Shown: piece by piece, positions 8,012 through 17,012 of the stretch
Position numbering within the stretch: position 1 is the first letter of the stretch
Layout of the letters: every line of letters starts with the position of its first letter
Source: Flavobacterium urocaniciphilum
GTDB taxonomy: Bacteria; Bacteroidota; Bacteroidia; Flavobacteriales; Flavobacteriaceae
Length of the DNA: 64,000 bases
Reading direction: 5' to 3'
Assembly (NCBI RefSeq): GCF_900110615.1
Contig: NZ_FOEI01000002.1
Location: 1 to 64,000 of the forward strand
The notes under the pieces: model-generated
Told to the model about the DNA's origin: nothing
Databases searched by the model: none
What the model saw: the letters and a program-made list of their open reading frames with translations, nothing else
Program-made: the position numbers and the translations under genes

Positions 8012-8419
8012 TTATAAATCAGTGTTTTCTTGGCATAATTCAATTAAAACACCGTTAGTGCTTTTTGGGTGTAAAAAGGCTACTAATTTATTATCTGCTC
8101 CTTTTTTCGGAGTTTCATTTAAAACCGTAAATCCTTCTTTTTTTAATCTTTCAATTTCTTCATGAATATTTTCTACATCAAAAGCTATATGGTGAATACC
8201 TTCTCCTTTTTTGTCTATAAACTTAGCAATCGGACTATCTTCATTAGTCGCTTCTAATAACTCAATTTTATTTGGGCCACACATAAAAAAGGAAGTTTTT
8301 ACTCCTTCACTTTCTACTTCTTCAATTTTATAGGATGGTTGTCCGAATAGTTTAGCAAACAATTCATTTGATGATTCTAAATCTTTAACAGCAATACCAA
8401 TATGTTCTATTTTTCTCAT
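8012..8419 (-). CDS. mce: Methylmalonyl-CoA epimerase
   Basis: The enzyme interconverts (2R)- and (2S)-methylmalonyl-CoA in the propionate/succinate route. A glyoxalase-fold protein of 135 residues has metal-ligand motifs KIEHIGIAV (His near residue 5), EGIHHIAFDV and GVLIELCQ at the C terminus. I place the start at 8419 (MRKIEHIG) rather than the open-frame limit at 8443, because a TATTTTTG promoter element overlaps the longer version. It is divergent from rbfA. The mutase genes are not in this window. Confidence 0.93.
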   Translation of the reverse strand: MRKIEHIGIAVKDLESSNELFAKLFGQPSYKIEEVESEGVKTSFFMCGPNKIELLEATNEDSPIAKFIDKKGEGIHHIAFDVENIHEEIERLKKEGFTVLNETPKKGADNKLVAFLHPKSTNGVLIELCQENTDL

Positions 8420-8440
8420 AAATACACTCATTTTAGCTTG

Positions 8441-8448
8441 CAAAAATA
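8441..8448 (-). promoter_or_regulatory. -7 element of mce promoter
   Basis: The minus strand reads TATTTTTG, 21 bases before the chosen mce start. It decides between two possible starts, because the longer frame would begin inside this element. Confidence 0.6.
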
Positions 8449-8470
8449 ATCATTGAAATTTTTAATTCTG

Positions 8471-8498
8471 TATTTTTGAATGTAAAATTGTATTTTTG
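8471..8498 (+). promoter_or_regulatory. Two -7-like elements upstream of rbfA
   Basis: TATTTTTG occurs at 8471-8478 and again at 8491-8498, both matching TAnnTTTG. The first would give a leader of about 20 bases; the second would give an almost leaderless rbfA mRNA. A TTG at 8453-8455 is 15 bases before the first, slightly short for a -33 box. Confidence 0.5.
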
Positions 8499-8502
8499 CA
8501 GC

Positions 8503-8895
8503 ATGGAAACAAATAGACAAAAAAAAATAGGAGCGCTTTTACAAACGGATTTAGTTGATATATTGCAAGGAGAGGTAAGAAAAAACTCTATTTCAAACTT
8601 AATTATTTCTGTATCAAAAGTTAATGTAACTTCAGATTTATCAATTGCTAAAGTATATTTAAGTGTGTTCCCTTCTGAAAAAGGAGCTGAATTATTAGCT
8701 GCAATTAAAACGAATACACCACTTATTAAACACGATTTAGCTCAAAGAGTAAAATTACAATTAAGAAGAGTGCCTAATTTGATTTTCTATATAGATGATA
8801 GTTTAGATTACATCGAAAAAATTGATAATGCTCTTTCTGGTAAAGAAAACCCAATTGAAAATCCAGAATTATTAGACAGAAGAAAAAAGTCGTAA
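8503..8895 (+). CDS. rbfA: 30S ribosome-binding factor A
   Basis: RbfA is a KH-like assembly factor that binds the 30S subunit and helps mature the 16S rRNA 5' region. The 130-residue protein begins METNRQKKIGALLQTDLVDIL and carries the family motifs VTSDLSIAKVYLSVFP and LRRVPNLIFYIDDSLDY with the ending DNAL. I prefer the ATG at 8503 over the upstream one at 8476, because the longer form adds a non-conserved leader that overlaps promoter elements. The next gene starts one base after its stop. Confidence 0.94.
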   Translation: METNRQKKIGALLQTDLVDILQGEVRKNSISNLIISVSKVNVTSDLSIAKVYLSVFPSEKGAELLAAIKTNTPLIKHDLAQRVKLQLRRVPNLIFYIDDSLDYIEKIDNALSGKENPIENPELLDRRKKS

Positions 8896-8896
8896 T

Positions 8897-10096
8897 TTGA
8901 ATTTTCCTTTCTACATAGCTAAAAGATATGCCTTTAGTTTATCGAAAACGACTGCGATAAACATTATTACTGTTATTGCTTCTTTTGGAATTATTGTTGG
9001 TGCCGCAGCATTGTTTGTTGTACTTTCAGTTTTTAGTGGACTACGTGATTTTAGTTTAAGTTTTGCTAATGCAACTGATCCCGATTTACGAATTGAAGCA
9101 AATTCTGGTAAATCTTTTTTCATTTCTGAAAATCAAGAACAACAATTAAAAAATTCTAAACTTTTTACAAAATATAGTAAAGTTGTAGAAGAACGCGCTT
9201 TGTTTTTTTATAAGAATAAAGAACAAGTTGCCTATTTAAAAGGTGTGGATAATCAATATATCCAAGTTAATAATTTTAATAATTATTTATTTGCTGGTAA
9301 TTGGTTAGAACCAAATTCCAATGAAGTTGTTGTAGGTTCTGGAATTTCTAGAAGATTGTCATTAGGACTTTTAGATTACAATAATGTTTTGGAAGTTTTT
9401 GTTCCTAAACCAGGTTCTGGAATGATTGAAAATCCAGATGATGCTTTTAATAAATCGCCTTTACTTACTTCTGGAATTTTTCAAGTAAGTGAAGATATAG
9501 ACGACAAATATATCTTTTCTTCTATTGATTTGGCTCAAGGATTATTAAGTTATAAACCTAATCAAATCACTTTTGTAGAATTTAAATTGGCGCCTAATGT
9601 AATAGAGGAAGATGCCGTTGCGACGATCAATTCGATTTTTAAAAATCAGGTAAAAATTAAAAATAGAGCTCAGTTAAACGATGCTTTGTATAAAATGTTG
9701 AATACCGAAAATATCGTTGTGTATTTAATATTTACCTTAGTAATTATTATTGCATTATTTAATTTAATTGGTGCGATTATTATGATGATTATTGAGAAAA
9801 AAGGTAATTTAAAAACCTTATATAATCTTGGAGTAGAAATCAAACATCTGAAAAATATCTTTTTATTTCAAGGGAATATTATTTCAATTTCAGGAGGAAT
9901 TGTTGGCTTGTTTATTGGAATTGTAATCGTTTATCTTCAACAACAATTTGAATTAATTATGATTACTCCTACGTTAGCCTATCCGGTTAGAATGGAAATA
10001 ATTAATGTAATTATTGTGTTTGCAACTATTGTAATTTTAGGTTTTATTGCTTCTAAAATTGCTAGCAGCACAGTGTCTAAAAAATTATTAGAATGA
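8897..10096 (+). CDS. ABC transporter permease, LolC/LolE (FtsX-like) family
   Basis: The 399-residue inner-membrane protein has one N-terminal helix (about 20-48), a large periplasmic domain (about 50-270) and three C-terminal helices (about 272-395), the layout of MacB/LolC-type permeases that move lipoproteins or other envelope substrates. It starts with TTG (MNFPFYIAKRYAFS); no ATG lies before the first helix, so TTG is the only sensible start. It is one base downstream of rbfA and overlaps the next gene by four bases (ATGA). No ATPase partner is adjacent. Confidence 0.88.
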   Translation: MNFPFYIAKRYAFSLSKTTAINIITVIASFGIIVGAAALFVVLSVFSGLRDFSLSFANATDPDLRIEANSGKSFFISENQEQQLKNSKLFTKYSKVVEERALFFYKNKEQVAYLKGVDNQYIQVNNFNNYLFAGNWLEPNSNEVVVGSGISRRLSLGLLDYNNVLEVFVPKPGSGMIENPDDAFNKSPLLTSGIFQVSEDIDDKYIFSSIDLAQGLLSYKPNQITFVEFKLAPNVIEEDAVATINSIFKNQVKIKNRAQLNDALYKMLNTENIVVYLIFTLVIIIALFNLIGAIIMMIIEKKGNLKTLYNLGVEIKHLKNIFLFQGNIISISGGIVGLFIGIVIVYLQQQFELIMITPTLAYPVRMEIINVIIVFATIVILGFIASKIASSTVSKKLLE

Positions 10097-10602
10097 GAAA
10101 AGTAATACTTATAATATTAGGTTTTGTTTTGTTTGGATGTAAATCTTCTCAACCAATATCAAAAATAAATCAAGAAGGTGAAATTAATTTGATTTTGAAC
10201 GATTGGCACAAAGCTGCTGCAGAAGCTAATTTCAATAATTATTTTAATACGATGGCTGATGATGCGATTTTTATCGGAACCGATGCGACAGAAAATTGGA
10301 ACAAACAAGAATTTATAAAATTTGCAAAACCTTATTTTGATAGAGGTAAAGCATGGAGTTTTACTTCTTTAGAACGAAATGTTTATATTTCTTCTGATAT
10401 GAAAATGGCTTGGTTTGATGAATTACTAAATACTCAAATGAAAATTTGTCGCGGAAGTGGCGTTTTAATTATGGATGAAAATGGTAATTGGAAAATTAAA
10501 CATTATGTGTTGTCCATGACGGTACCAAATGATAATGTAGATGAAGTCGTAAAAATAAAATCTTTATTGGAAGATAAAGAAATAGAAAAACTAAAAAATT
10601 AA
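10093..10602 (+). CDS. NTF2-like (SnoaL/DUF4440-type) lipoprotein
   Basis: The 169-residue protein has a lipoprotein signal peptide with the cysteine in LFGCKSS (about residue 15), then an NTF2-like fold with INLILNDWHKAAAEANFNNYF, MADDAIFIGTDATENW and GSGVLIMDENGNWKIKHYVLS, typical of SnoaL-like/DUF4440 nuclear-transport-factor-2 domains. Its start codon overlaps the permease stop, so the two are likely co-translated. A ligand-binding or enzymatic pocket is possible but the substrate is not evident. Confidence 0.8.
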   Translation: MRKVILIILGFVLFGCKSSQPISKINQEGEINLILNDWHKAAAEANFNNYFNTMADDAIFIGTDATENWNKQEFIKFAKPYFDRGKAWSFTSLERNVYISSDMKMAWFDELLNTQMKICRGSGVLIMDENGNWKIKHYVLSMTVPNDNVDEVVKIKSLLEDKEIEKLKN

Positions 10603-10608
10603 TACTTT

Positions 10609-10634
10609 AAAATCCCTTTTCGGGATTTTTTTTT
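10609..10634 (+). terminator. Terminator after NTF2-like gene
   Basis: AAAATCCC / GGGATTTT with a 5-base loop (10617-10621) is followed by a run of nine T residues, a clear intrinsic terminator closing the rbfA operon. Confidence 0.88.
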
Positions 10635-10696
10635 GCTCTATTAAAACCAAACTTTATTTTTTCTCGTATATGATTCTAAACTAATACTGATGAATT

Positions 10697-11122
10697 ATGA
10701 GAATAAATAAAAAAATCAAAATTTTCCTTTTAAGTATATTGGGAATTTTCGTGTTGCTGTTTGCGATATTAGTATATCATATTGCCAATGCAAGACCTAT
10801 TGAAAACGCTACCATCCAAATTAGTCGAATTGATTTTGACAAACCTTTTGATTCATTAAGTACTATTCTTATAAAAGAACAACTTCATTCTATAAAAGGA
10901 GTTAAAAGCGACATCATTGTAAAAAATAATGTTGTGGTTTATTTTCATGATAATCAAATTGTTAATTCTAAAAAAGTATATACTGAATTAATGAATAAAG
11001 GTGATTATAACGCCAAACGTTTTATTTTACCTGCAAGTCTTGCTAATAATCAAGTTTGTCCTGTAATGAAAAAGGATGGGTTTAAATATAAGTTTTCCAA
11101 ATTCATACAATCAATTTTTTAA
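10697..11122 (+). CDS. Membrane-anchored HMA-like small protein without metal-site cysteines
   Basis: The 141-residue protein has one N-terminal transmembrane anchor (about 8-29) and a periplasmic domain whose predicted order, strand ATIQISRIDF, helix SLSTILIKEQLHSIKGV, strands KSDIIVKNNVVVYFHD, helix SKKVYTELMN, strand AKRFIL, resembles the beta-alpha-beta-beta-alpha-beta fold of heavy-metal-associated domains. The CxxC metal site is absent; the only cysteine is near the C terminus (VCPVMKK). It is 22 bases upstream of a globin-like lipoprotein and probably co-transcribed with it. Role unknown; the fold assignment is by eye. Confidence 0.6.
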   Translation: MRINKKIKIFLLSILGIFVLLFAILVYHIANARPIENATIQISRIDFDKPFDSLSTILIKEQLHSIKGVKSDIIVKNNVVVYFHDNQIVNSKKVYTELMNKGDYNAKRFILPASLANNQVCPVMKKDGFKYKFSKFIQSIF

Positions 11123-11144
11123 TTAACCAATAAATATTAATATT

Positions 11145-11729
11145 ATGACAAAGTTTTCGAAATTTACATTAGGACTAATGCTATTAGGAACATCAATCTT
11201 TTTTTCATGTAATGATGATGATCCTGTAGTTGCAGAAAAACCTTCAATTTATGCAAGATTAGGAGGGACAACAATGGTTGCTGATCCAGATAATCCTGGG
11301 CAAATGATTGAACAAGGAAGATTAAGCTATAGAAAAGTAGTTAATAGTACTGTCGGTTTAATTGTTGCAGATGTGCAAAGTAATGCATCGGGTAATTTAG
11401 GGGCTCATTTCGCGCCGGTATTAGCTGAAGTTGGTGCAGGAAACACTACTAATTTGGCTATTTTAGTAGATAATCTAACAGATTTTTTCTCGTTTAATAC
11501 AGGTGGAACTAATCCTGTAAATACCTATTCAGGTTTAAACATGGTAGATGCTCACAATCCAGCTACAAATCCAAGAATGGGAGTTAAAGCTACAAATGCT
11601 AATTACGATAAATTTGTAGGTTATGTTGGTGCTGCAGCTATAGAAAATGGCGTGCCTGCCAATTCAGAATTATTTAATGATGTTGTTGCCGTATTAGAAT
11701 CGTTAAGAAGTCCAATTGTTCAACAATAA
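11145..11729 (+). CDS. Lipid-anchored truncated-haemoglobin-like protein
   Basis: The 194-residue protein has a lipoprotein signal (Cys22 in FFSCNDDD), so it should be outside the cytoplasm. The mature part resembles group 1 truncated haemoglobins: YARLGG at the start, LVDNLTDFFSFNTGG, NTYSGLNMVDAHN, a conserved ending FVGYVGAAAIENGVP and VVAVLESLRSPI. His137 in VDAHN lines up with the proximal haem histidine. The distal tyrosine expected after the first helix is not seen, and an insertion (ADPDNPGQMIEQG) follows the first motif. Haem binding is therefore inferred. It follows the small membrane protein and ends at a terminator. Most known truncated globins are cytoplasmic. Confidence 0.7.
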   Translation: MTKFSKFTLGLMLLGTSIFFSCNDDDPVVAEKPSIYARLGGTTMVADPDNPGQMIEQGRLSYRKVVNSTVGLIVADVQSNASGNLGAHFAPVLAEVGAGNTTNLAILVDNLTDFFSFNTGGTNPVNTYSGLNMVDAHNPATNPRMGVKATNANYDKFVGYVGAAAIENGVPANSELFNDVVAVLESLRSPIVQQ

Positions 11730-11730
11730 T

Positions 11731-11766
11731 AAAAAAAGGCTGTCATTTCTGACAGCCTTTTTTTTA
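11731..11766. terminator. Bidirectional terminator
   Basis: AAAGGCTGTCA / TGACAGCCTTT around the loop TTTC with A-run and T-run flanks separates the globin-like gene from the convergent threonine dehydrogenase gene. Confidence 0.9.
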
Positions 11767-12717
11767 TTTATAAATGGTTTCTTTTAAATTTTTAAACATA
11801 TCAGTAGTCATGTTTTCAATATCAAAATCATTTTTCCAACCCCAATCTTGTCTTGCACAACTGTCGTCGATACTTGCTGGCCAACTGTCGGCAATTTTCT
11901 GACGGAAATCTGGTTCATAAGAAATGGTGAAATTTGGATAATGTTTAGTAATTTCTTCTGCTAATTGTTTTGGTGTAAAACTCATCGCCGATAAATTATA
12001 AGAAGAACGAATTTTTATAGCATCCACATCTGCTTGCATAATTCCAATTGTAGCTTTTATGGCATCATCCATATACATCATTGGAAGTGCTGAATTTTCC
12101 GATAAGAAACTAGTAAATTTTCCTTCTGTAATGGCTTTGTGGTAAATGTCTACTGCATAATCTGTAGTTCCGCCACCTGGTTCAGTACTCCAACTAATTA
12201 AACCTGGATATCTTATACTTCTAATATCTACACCGTATTGTTTATGGTAATATTCCGCCCAACGCTCTCCAGTTTGTTTAGAAATTCCATAAACCGTACT
12301 TGGTTCCATAACAGTATATTGTGGGGTATTTTCTCTAGGAGTTGTTGGTCCGTAAACTGCTATACTTGAAGGCCAAAATATTTTTTTAATTTTTCCAAGC
12401 TTGGCTAAATTCAACACATGAAATAAAGAATTCATGTTCAAATCCCACGCAAAAGCTGGATTTTTTTCTGCAGTAGCCGATAATAAAGCGGCCATTAAAT
12501 ACACATCAGTAATTTGATATTTCTCTATAAGTTGTTCAATTTGATTATAATCTAAAGCATTTACAACTTCAAAAAGACCATTTTTAACAACATCGTTTTC
12601 TAATTTTCTGATGTCTGATGCAATTACATTTTCAACACCATAGGTTTCACGTAATTTTGCAGTTAATTCGGTGCCTATTTGTCCGCAAGCACCTATTATT
12701 AATATCTTGGTTTGCAT
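11764..12717 (-). CDS. L-threonine 3-dehydrogenase, short-chain (epimerase-like) type
   Basis: The 317-residue protein of the extended short-chain dehydrogenase family has the NAD-binding loop IIGACGQIGTEL at the N terminus, the SSIAVYGPTTPRENTPQ segment, and the catalytic YGISK (Tyr-x-x-x-Lys). The same segments characterise the Flavobacterium frigidimaris L-threonine dehydrogenase, which resembles UDP-galactose epimerases but oxidises threonine to 2-amino-3-ketobutyrate. I start it at 12717 (MQTKILIIGA); the frame is open to 12810 but that extension overlaps a promoter. A sugar-nucleotide epimerase role is the less likely alternative. The neighbouring KBL-type partner gene is not adjacent. 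Confidence 0.85.
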   Translation of the reverse strand: MQTKILIIGACGQIGTELTAKLRETYGVENVIASDIRKLENDVVKNGLFEVVNALDYNQIEQLIEKYQITDVYLMAALLSATAEKNPAFAWDLNMNSLFHVLNLAKLGKIKKIFWPSSIAVYGPTTPRENTPQYTVMEPSTVYGISKQTGERWAEYYHKQYGVDIRSIRYPGLISWSTEPGGGTTDYAVDIYHKAITEGKFTSFLSENSALPMMYMDDAIKATIGIMQADVDAIKIRSSYNLSAMSFTPKQLAEEITKHYPNFTISYEPDFRQKIADSWPASIDDSCARQDWGWKNDFDIENMTTDMFKNLKETIYK

Positions 12718-12736
12718 AGTTAGTTTTTTTGTTTCA

Positions 12737-12744
12737 CAAAGATA
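12737..12744 (-). promoter_or_regulatory. -7 element of threonine dehydrogenase promoter
   Basis: The minus strand reads TATCTTTG, a perfect TAnnTTTG match, 20 bases before the 12717 start. It supports that start over the longer frame. Confidence 0.65.
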
Positions 12745-12846
12745 AAATAATGAGAATAATTTTAGCTTATTTATTTTGTTGTTTTTTCTGATTTGTGATA
12801 TACTAAACATTTAACGCAATTTTCTAAATATTCTTGTAAACATTTG

Positions 12847-12854
12847 TAAATTTG
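12847..12854 (+). promoter_or_regulatory. -7 element upstream of 12874 lipoprotein gene
   Basis: TAAATTTG matches TAnnTTTG and is 19 bases before the start codon. The nearest TTG (12834-12836) is only 10 bases away, so the -33 box is uncertain. Confidence 0.55.
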
Positions 12855-12873
12855 CAATCCATAATAATATAAG

Positions 12874-13497
12874 ATGCGCTTTTTCAAGATAATAGTAGTT
12901 TCAATTTTTAGTAGTATTTTGTTGTTTTCGTGTAAAGATGAAGATCAACAGAAGTTGCTGATTGAAAAAATGGAGAAAAAAAATAGAGAATCTTTTGAAC
13001 AAATAAATAAAGCTTGGGATTTAAATATTCCACCTTCAAGTCCTGAAGTTTCTGCTGCACTTTCAAATTGGAAAGATTGGCAAAGTTTTGTTCAAGAAAT
13101 TAAGCAAAAGCCAAAAACTTCAATTAGTGCTTTCAAATTAAAAGTCAAAAATTTAGTTTCAAAATCGGATAGTTTGCATTTAACGGTTCCAGGAAGATTC
13201 AATCAGCCTCAAGTTCGAAGTAGAATTGTAGCCTTGCAAACCAAAATTTTAGCGTTAGAAACTTATTTTTCTTTAGATGTAGTTCCGCATGAAAAAGCTA
13301 AAGATTTAATTGCAGCCATAAATAAAGAAATAAATGCTTTTTATATGCAATGTGAAGAAATTGTTGTAAAAAGTAAAATTCCAACTGAAATTGGTGAACC
13401 AGACATAATTCGTATAAAAGATACAACAAGAAATGCCAAAGCCGTTAATTTTGACGAGTTAGAGCAAAAAGAAATTTTAGAAAAAGATAAAAAATAG
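12874..13497 (+). CDS. Conserved lipoprotein upstream of mfd, unknown function
   Basis: The 207-residue protein has a lipoprotein signal peptide (Cys20 in LLFSCKDED) and a mostly helical, charged mature part (KMEKKNRESFEQINKAW, ALQTKILALETYF, AAINKEINAFYMQCEEIV). No enzyme motif is visible. It precedes mfd but is separated by a terminator, so it is probably a single-gene unit. The helical layout suggests a periplasmic structural or binding protein. I cannot assign a function. Confidence 0.75.
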   Translation: MRFFKIIVVSIFSSILLFSCKDEDQQKLLIEKMEKKNRESFEQINKAWDLNIPPSSPEVSAALSNWKDWQSFVQEIKQKPKTSISAFKLKVKNLVSKSDSLHLTVPGRFNQPQVRSRIVALQTKILALETYFSLDVVPHEKAKDLIAAINKEINAFYMQCEEIVVKSKIPTEIGEPDIIRIKDTTRNAKAVNFDELEQKEILEKDKK

Positions 13498-13501
13498 AAA
13501 T

Positions 13502-13531
13502 AAAACCACTGAAATCATGCAGTGGTTTTTT
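13502..13531 (+). terminator. Terminator before mfd
   Basis: AAAACCACTG / CAGTGGTTTT with an 8-base loop and a trailing T-run forms an intrinsic terminator directly after the 12874 lipoprotein gene. Confidence 0.85.
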
Positions 13532-13556
13532 AATTTTGTGTTCAAACTAAAACAAA

Positions 13557-16500
13557 TTGAGTAAGTTAAATATCATTGAAAAATATCAGCAATTGCCAAA
13601 AATTAAGCAAATTGCTGAAACTTTTGCGTCAAGAAAAAAAGTAAATGTTACCGGATTAGTTGGTTCTTCATTGTCTTTTGTAGTTGATGCTTTGTTTAAA
13701 AAATCGGAATTGCCTTTTCTTTTATTATTTAATGACAAAGAAGAAGCAGCTTATTATTTAAATGATTTAGAACAACTAATCAATGATCAGGATGTATTGT
13801 TTTATCCAGCATCTTTTCGAAGACCTTATAGCGATGCTGAAGAAACCGATAACGCCAATGTTTTATTACGTGCTGAAGTTTTAAATCGAATCAATTCTCG
13901 CAAAAAACCTGCTATTGTGGTTTCGTATGCAGAAGCCATTTTCGAAAAAGTAGTTACGCGTAAAGAATTAGATAAAAATACGTTGAAAGTTCATGTGAAC
14001 GATAAATTATCTATTGATTTTATCAATGAAACCTTATTTGAATATTTGTTCAAAAGAGTAGATTTCGTTACCGAACCAGGAGAATTTTCAGTTCGTGGTG
14101 GTATTATTGATGTGTTTTCTTTTTCAAATGATATTCCTTACAGAATTGAATTTTTTGGTGATGAAGTAGACAGTATTCGTACGTTTGATGTAGAAACGCA
14201 ATTGTCTAAAGAAAAAGTCAATAAGATTACTATTATCCCAAATGTCGAAAATAAAACTTTACAAGAAGCTAGAGAAAATTTCCTTGATTATATAAGTGAG
14301 AAAACAGTTTTAGTCATTCAAAATACAGAATTGTTTGGATCACAATTAAACAGATTATTTACGAGAGCTAATGAAGCTTACGATAAATTATCAAAAGAGA
14401 TAAAACGTTCGGCGCCTACAGAATTATTTGTTAGTGAAGAACAATTTTTAAAAAGAGCTTTAGATTTTTCAGTAGTTGAATTGGATAATAAACCGTTATT
14501 TAAGTCGGAATCAAAATTCGAATTTCATACCCAACCACAACCTTCTTTTAACAAACAATTCGATTTGTTGATGAATAATTTGCACGATAATCATTTTAAC
14601 GGAATCAAAAATTATTTGTTTTCATCGAATGAAAATCAAGCGAAACGATTCCGAGAAATATTTCAAGATATTGAAGAAGATAGCGAGGAAAATATCAGAA
14701 AAAAATACGATAACGTTGTATTGCCTTTGTATTCCGGATTTGTAGATGAAGAACTTCAAATTGCTTGTTATACCGATCATCAAATTTTTGAACGATATCA
14801 TAAATTTTCCATCAAAAATAATATTTCCAAAAAGCAATCGGTTACACTGAAGGAATTAACAGCGCTTTCAATTGGCGATTATGTGACGCACATAGATCAC
14901 GGAATTGGGAAGTTTGGTGGATTGCAAAAAATTCAAGTAGAAGGCAAAACACAAGAAGCGATTAAATTAGTTTATGCTGATAATGATATTGTATATGTAA
15001 GTATTCATTCGCTTCATAAAATTTCAAAATACAATGGTAAAGATGGTGCAGCACCTAAAATTTATAAATTAGGTAGTGGCGCTTGGAAAGCTTTAAAACA
15101 GAAAACAAAAGCACGTGTTAAACATATTGCTTTCAATTTAATTCAGCTTTATGCAAAACGTAGATTGGATAAAGGTTATGCGTTCGGACCGGATACGTAC
15201 ATGCAAAAAGAGTTAGAAAGTTCTTTTATTTACGAAGATACACCCGATCAAATTACAGCAACTCATGATGTAAAAATGGATATGGAAAACGACCGCCCAA
15301 TGGATCGTTTAGTATGTGGTGATGTTGGTTTTGGGAAAACGGAAGTGGCTATTCGTGCAGCATTTAAAGCGGTTGATAATGGAAAACAAGTCGCCGTTTT
15401 AGTGCCAACAACTATTTTAGCATACCAACATTATCGAACTTTTTCTGAACGTTTAAAAGATTTACCCGTTACGTTAAGTTATATGAATCGTTTTCGTACA
15501 GCGAAACAAAAAGCAGAAACGATTAAAGGCTTGGAAGAAGGGAAAATAGATATTGTTATCGGTACGCATCAATTGGTAAACAAGAATGTAAAATTCCGCG
15601 ATTTAGGATTGTTAATTATTGATGAAGAGCAAAAATTTGGAGTAAACGTAAAGGATAAATTAAAAACCATTGCTACTAATGTGGATACTCTTACGTTAAC
15701 CGCAACGCCAATTCCAAGAACCTTACAGTTTTCATTAATGGCGGCTCGAGATTTATCAGTAATTACAACGCCACCACCAAACCGTTATCCAATTGAAACT
15801 AATGTAATTCGTTTTAACGAAGAAACCATTCGTGATGCGATTTCTTATGAAATTGAGCGTGGCGGACAAGTGTTTTTTATCAATAATCGAATTGAAAATA
15901 TCAAAGAAGTTGCGGGTATGATTCAACGTTTGGTGCCAAATGCTAAAGTCGGAATTGGTCACGGACAAATGGATGGTAAAAAGCTTGAAGAATTAATGTT
16001 GGCTTTTATTGAAGGTGAATTTGATGTGTTGGTAGCAACTACAATTATTGAAAGTGGGTTAGATGTACCTAATGCAAATACAATTTTTATCAATAATGCG
16101 AATAATTTCGGTTTATCCGATTTGCATCAAATGAGAGGAAGAGTAGGTAGAAGCAATAAAAAAGCGTTTTGTTATTTCATTACGCCGCCGTATTCAGCAA
16201 TGACAGACGATGCACGCAAACGAATTCAAGCTTTAGAACAATTTTCAGAATTAGGAAGTGGATTCAATATTGCCATGAAGGATTTAGAAATTCGTGGCGC
16301 AGGTGATTTATTAGGTGGGGAACAAAGTGGATTTATCAATGAAATCGGATTTGATACGTATCAAAAAATCATGAATGAAGCTATTGAAGAATTGAAAGAA
16401 AATGAATTTGCCGATTTATATAAAGATGAAAACGATATCGAAACCAAAGAATTTGTAAAAGAATTTCAAATTGATACGGATTTTGAATTGTTGTTTCCAG

Positions 16501-16913
16501 ATGAATATATTAATAATATTTCGGAACGATTAGCGTTATATAATGAGTTGGGTTCTGTTAAAAATACAGCCGACTTAGATGCATACGAACAACGATTAAT
16601 TGACCGTTTCGGACCTTTACCAAAAGAAGCGATTTCGTTGTTAAATAGTGTTCGAATCAAATGGAAAGCGACTCAAATTGGATTAGAAAGAATTATCTTG
16701 AAACAACACAAAATGATAGGTTATTTCATTGGTGATCAGCAATCTAATTTTTACCAAAGTAACCGATTTATGAACGTCATGCGTTTTGCTCAAAGCAATG
16801 GTAATTTATGTAAAGTGAAAGAAAAAGAAACGAAAAATGGGTTGCGACTTTTAATCACTTTTGAAAATGTAAAAAGTATAAATAAAGCATTGGAATTAAT
16901 CGAAATGATATAA
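13557..16913 (+). CDS. mfd: Transcription-repair coupling factor
   Basis: Mfd removes RNA polymerase stalled at DNA damage and recruits UvrA. The 1118-residue protein has a UvrB-like N-terminal module (YPASFRRPYSDAEETD), the RNA-polymerase-interacting/CarD-like segment GDYVTHIDHGIGKFGG (about 440-455), superfamily 2 helicase motifs VCGDVGFGKTEVA (Walker A, about 585), LLIIDEEQKFGV (DEEQ box) and TLTATPIPRTL, followed by HQMRGRVGRS (motif VI) and the C-terminal TRCF domain. It begins with TTG (MSKLNIIEKYQ). Length agrees with bacteroidete Mfd. Confidence 0.97.
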   Translation: MSKLNIIEKYQQLPKIKQIAETFASRKKVNVTGLVGSSLSFVVDALFKKSELPFLLLFNDKEEAAYYLNDLEQLINDQDVLFYPASFRRPYSDAEETDNANVLLRAEVLNRINSRKKPAIVVSYAEAIFEKVVTRKELDKNTLKVHVNDKLSIDFINETLFEYLFKRVDFVTEPGEFSVRGGIIDVFSFSNDIPYRIEFFGDEVDSIRTFDVETQLSKEKVNKITIIPNVENKTLQEARENFLDYISEKTVLVIQNTELFGSQLNRLFTRANEAYDKLSKEIKRSAPTELFVSEEQFLKRALDFSVVELDNKPLFKSESKFEFHTQPQPSFNKQFDLLMNNLHDNHFNGIKNYLFSSNENQAKRFREIFQDIEEDSEENIRKKYDNVVLPLYSGFVDEELQIACYTDHQIFERYHKFSIKNNISKKQSVTLKELTALSIGDYVTHIDHGIGKFGGLQKIQVEGKTQEAIKLVYADNDIVYVSIHSLHKISKYNGKDGAAPKIYKLGSGAWKALKQKTKARVKHIAFNLIQLYAKRRLDKGYAFGPDTYMQKELESSFIYEDTPDQITATHDVKMDMENDRPMDRLVCGDVGFGKTEVAIRAAFKAVDNGKQVAVLVPTTILAYQHYRTFSERLKDLPVTLSYMNRFRTAKQKAETIKGLEEGKIDIVIGTHQLVNKNVKFRDLGLLIIDEEQKFGVNVKDKLKTIATNVDTLTLTATPIPRTLQFSLMAARDLSVITTPPPNRYPIETNVIRFNEETIRDAISYEIERGGQVFFINNRIENIKEVAGMIQRLVPNAKVGIGHGQMDGKKLEELMLAFIEGEFDVLVATTIIESGLDVPNANTIFINNANNFGLSDLHQMRGRVGRSNKKAFCYFITPPYSAMTDDARKRIQALEQFSELGSGFNIAMKDLEIRGAGDLLGGEQSGFINEIGFDTYQKIMNEAIEELKENEFADLYKDENDIETKEFVKEFQIDTDFELLFPDEYINNISERLALYNELGSVKNTADLDAYEQRLIDRFGPLPKEAISLLNSVRIKWKATQIGLERIILKQHKMIGYFIGDQQSNFYQSNRFMNVMRFAQSNGNLCKVKEKETKNGLRLLITFENVKSINKALELIEMI

Positions 16914-17012
16914 TCCTAAAAAAAGTTGCAATTATCTTTTTAAAAATACTTATTTTTACACGTTTGCATACTAAATAACCAAATTTATAGTTATTTATAA
17001 AAATTATTTACA

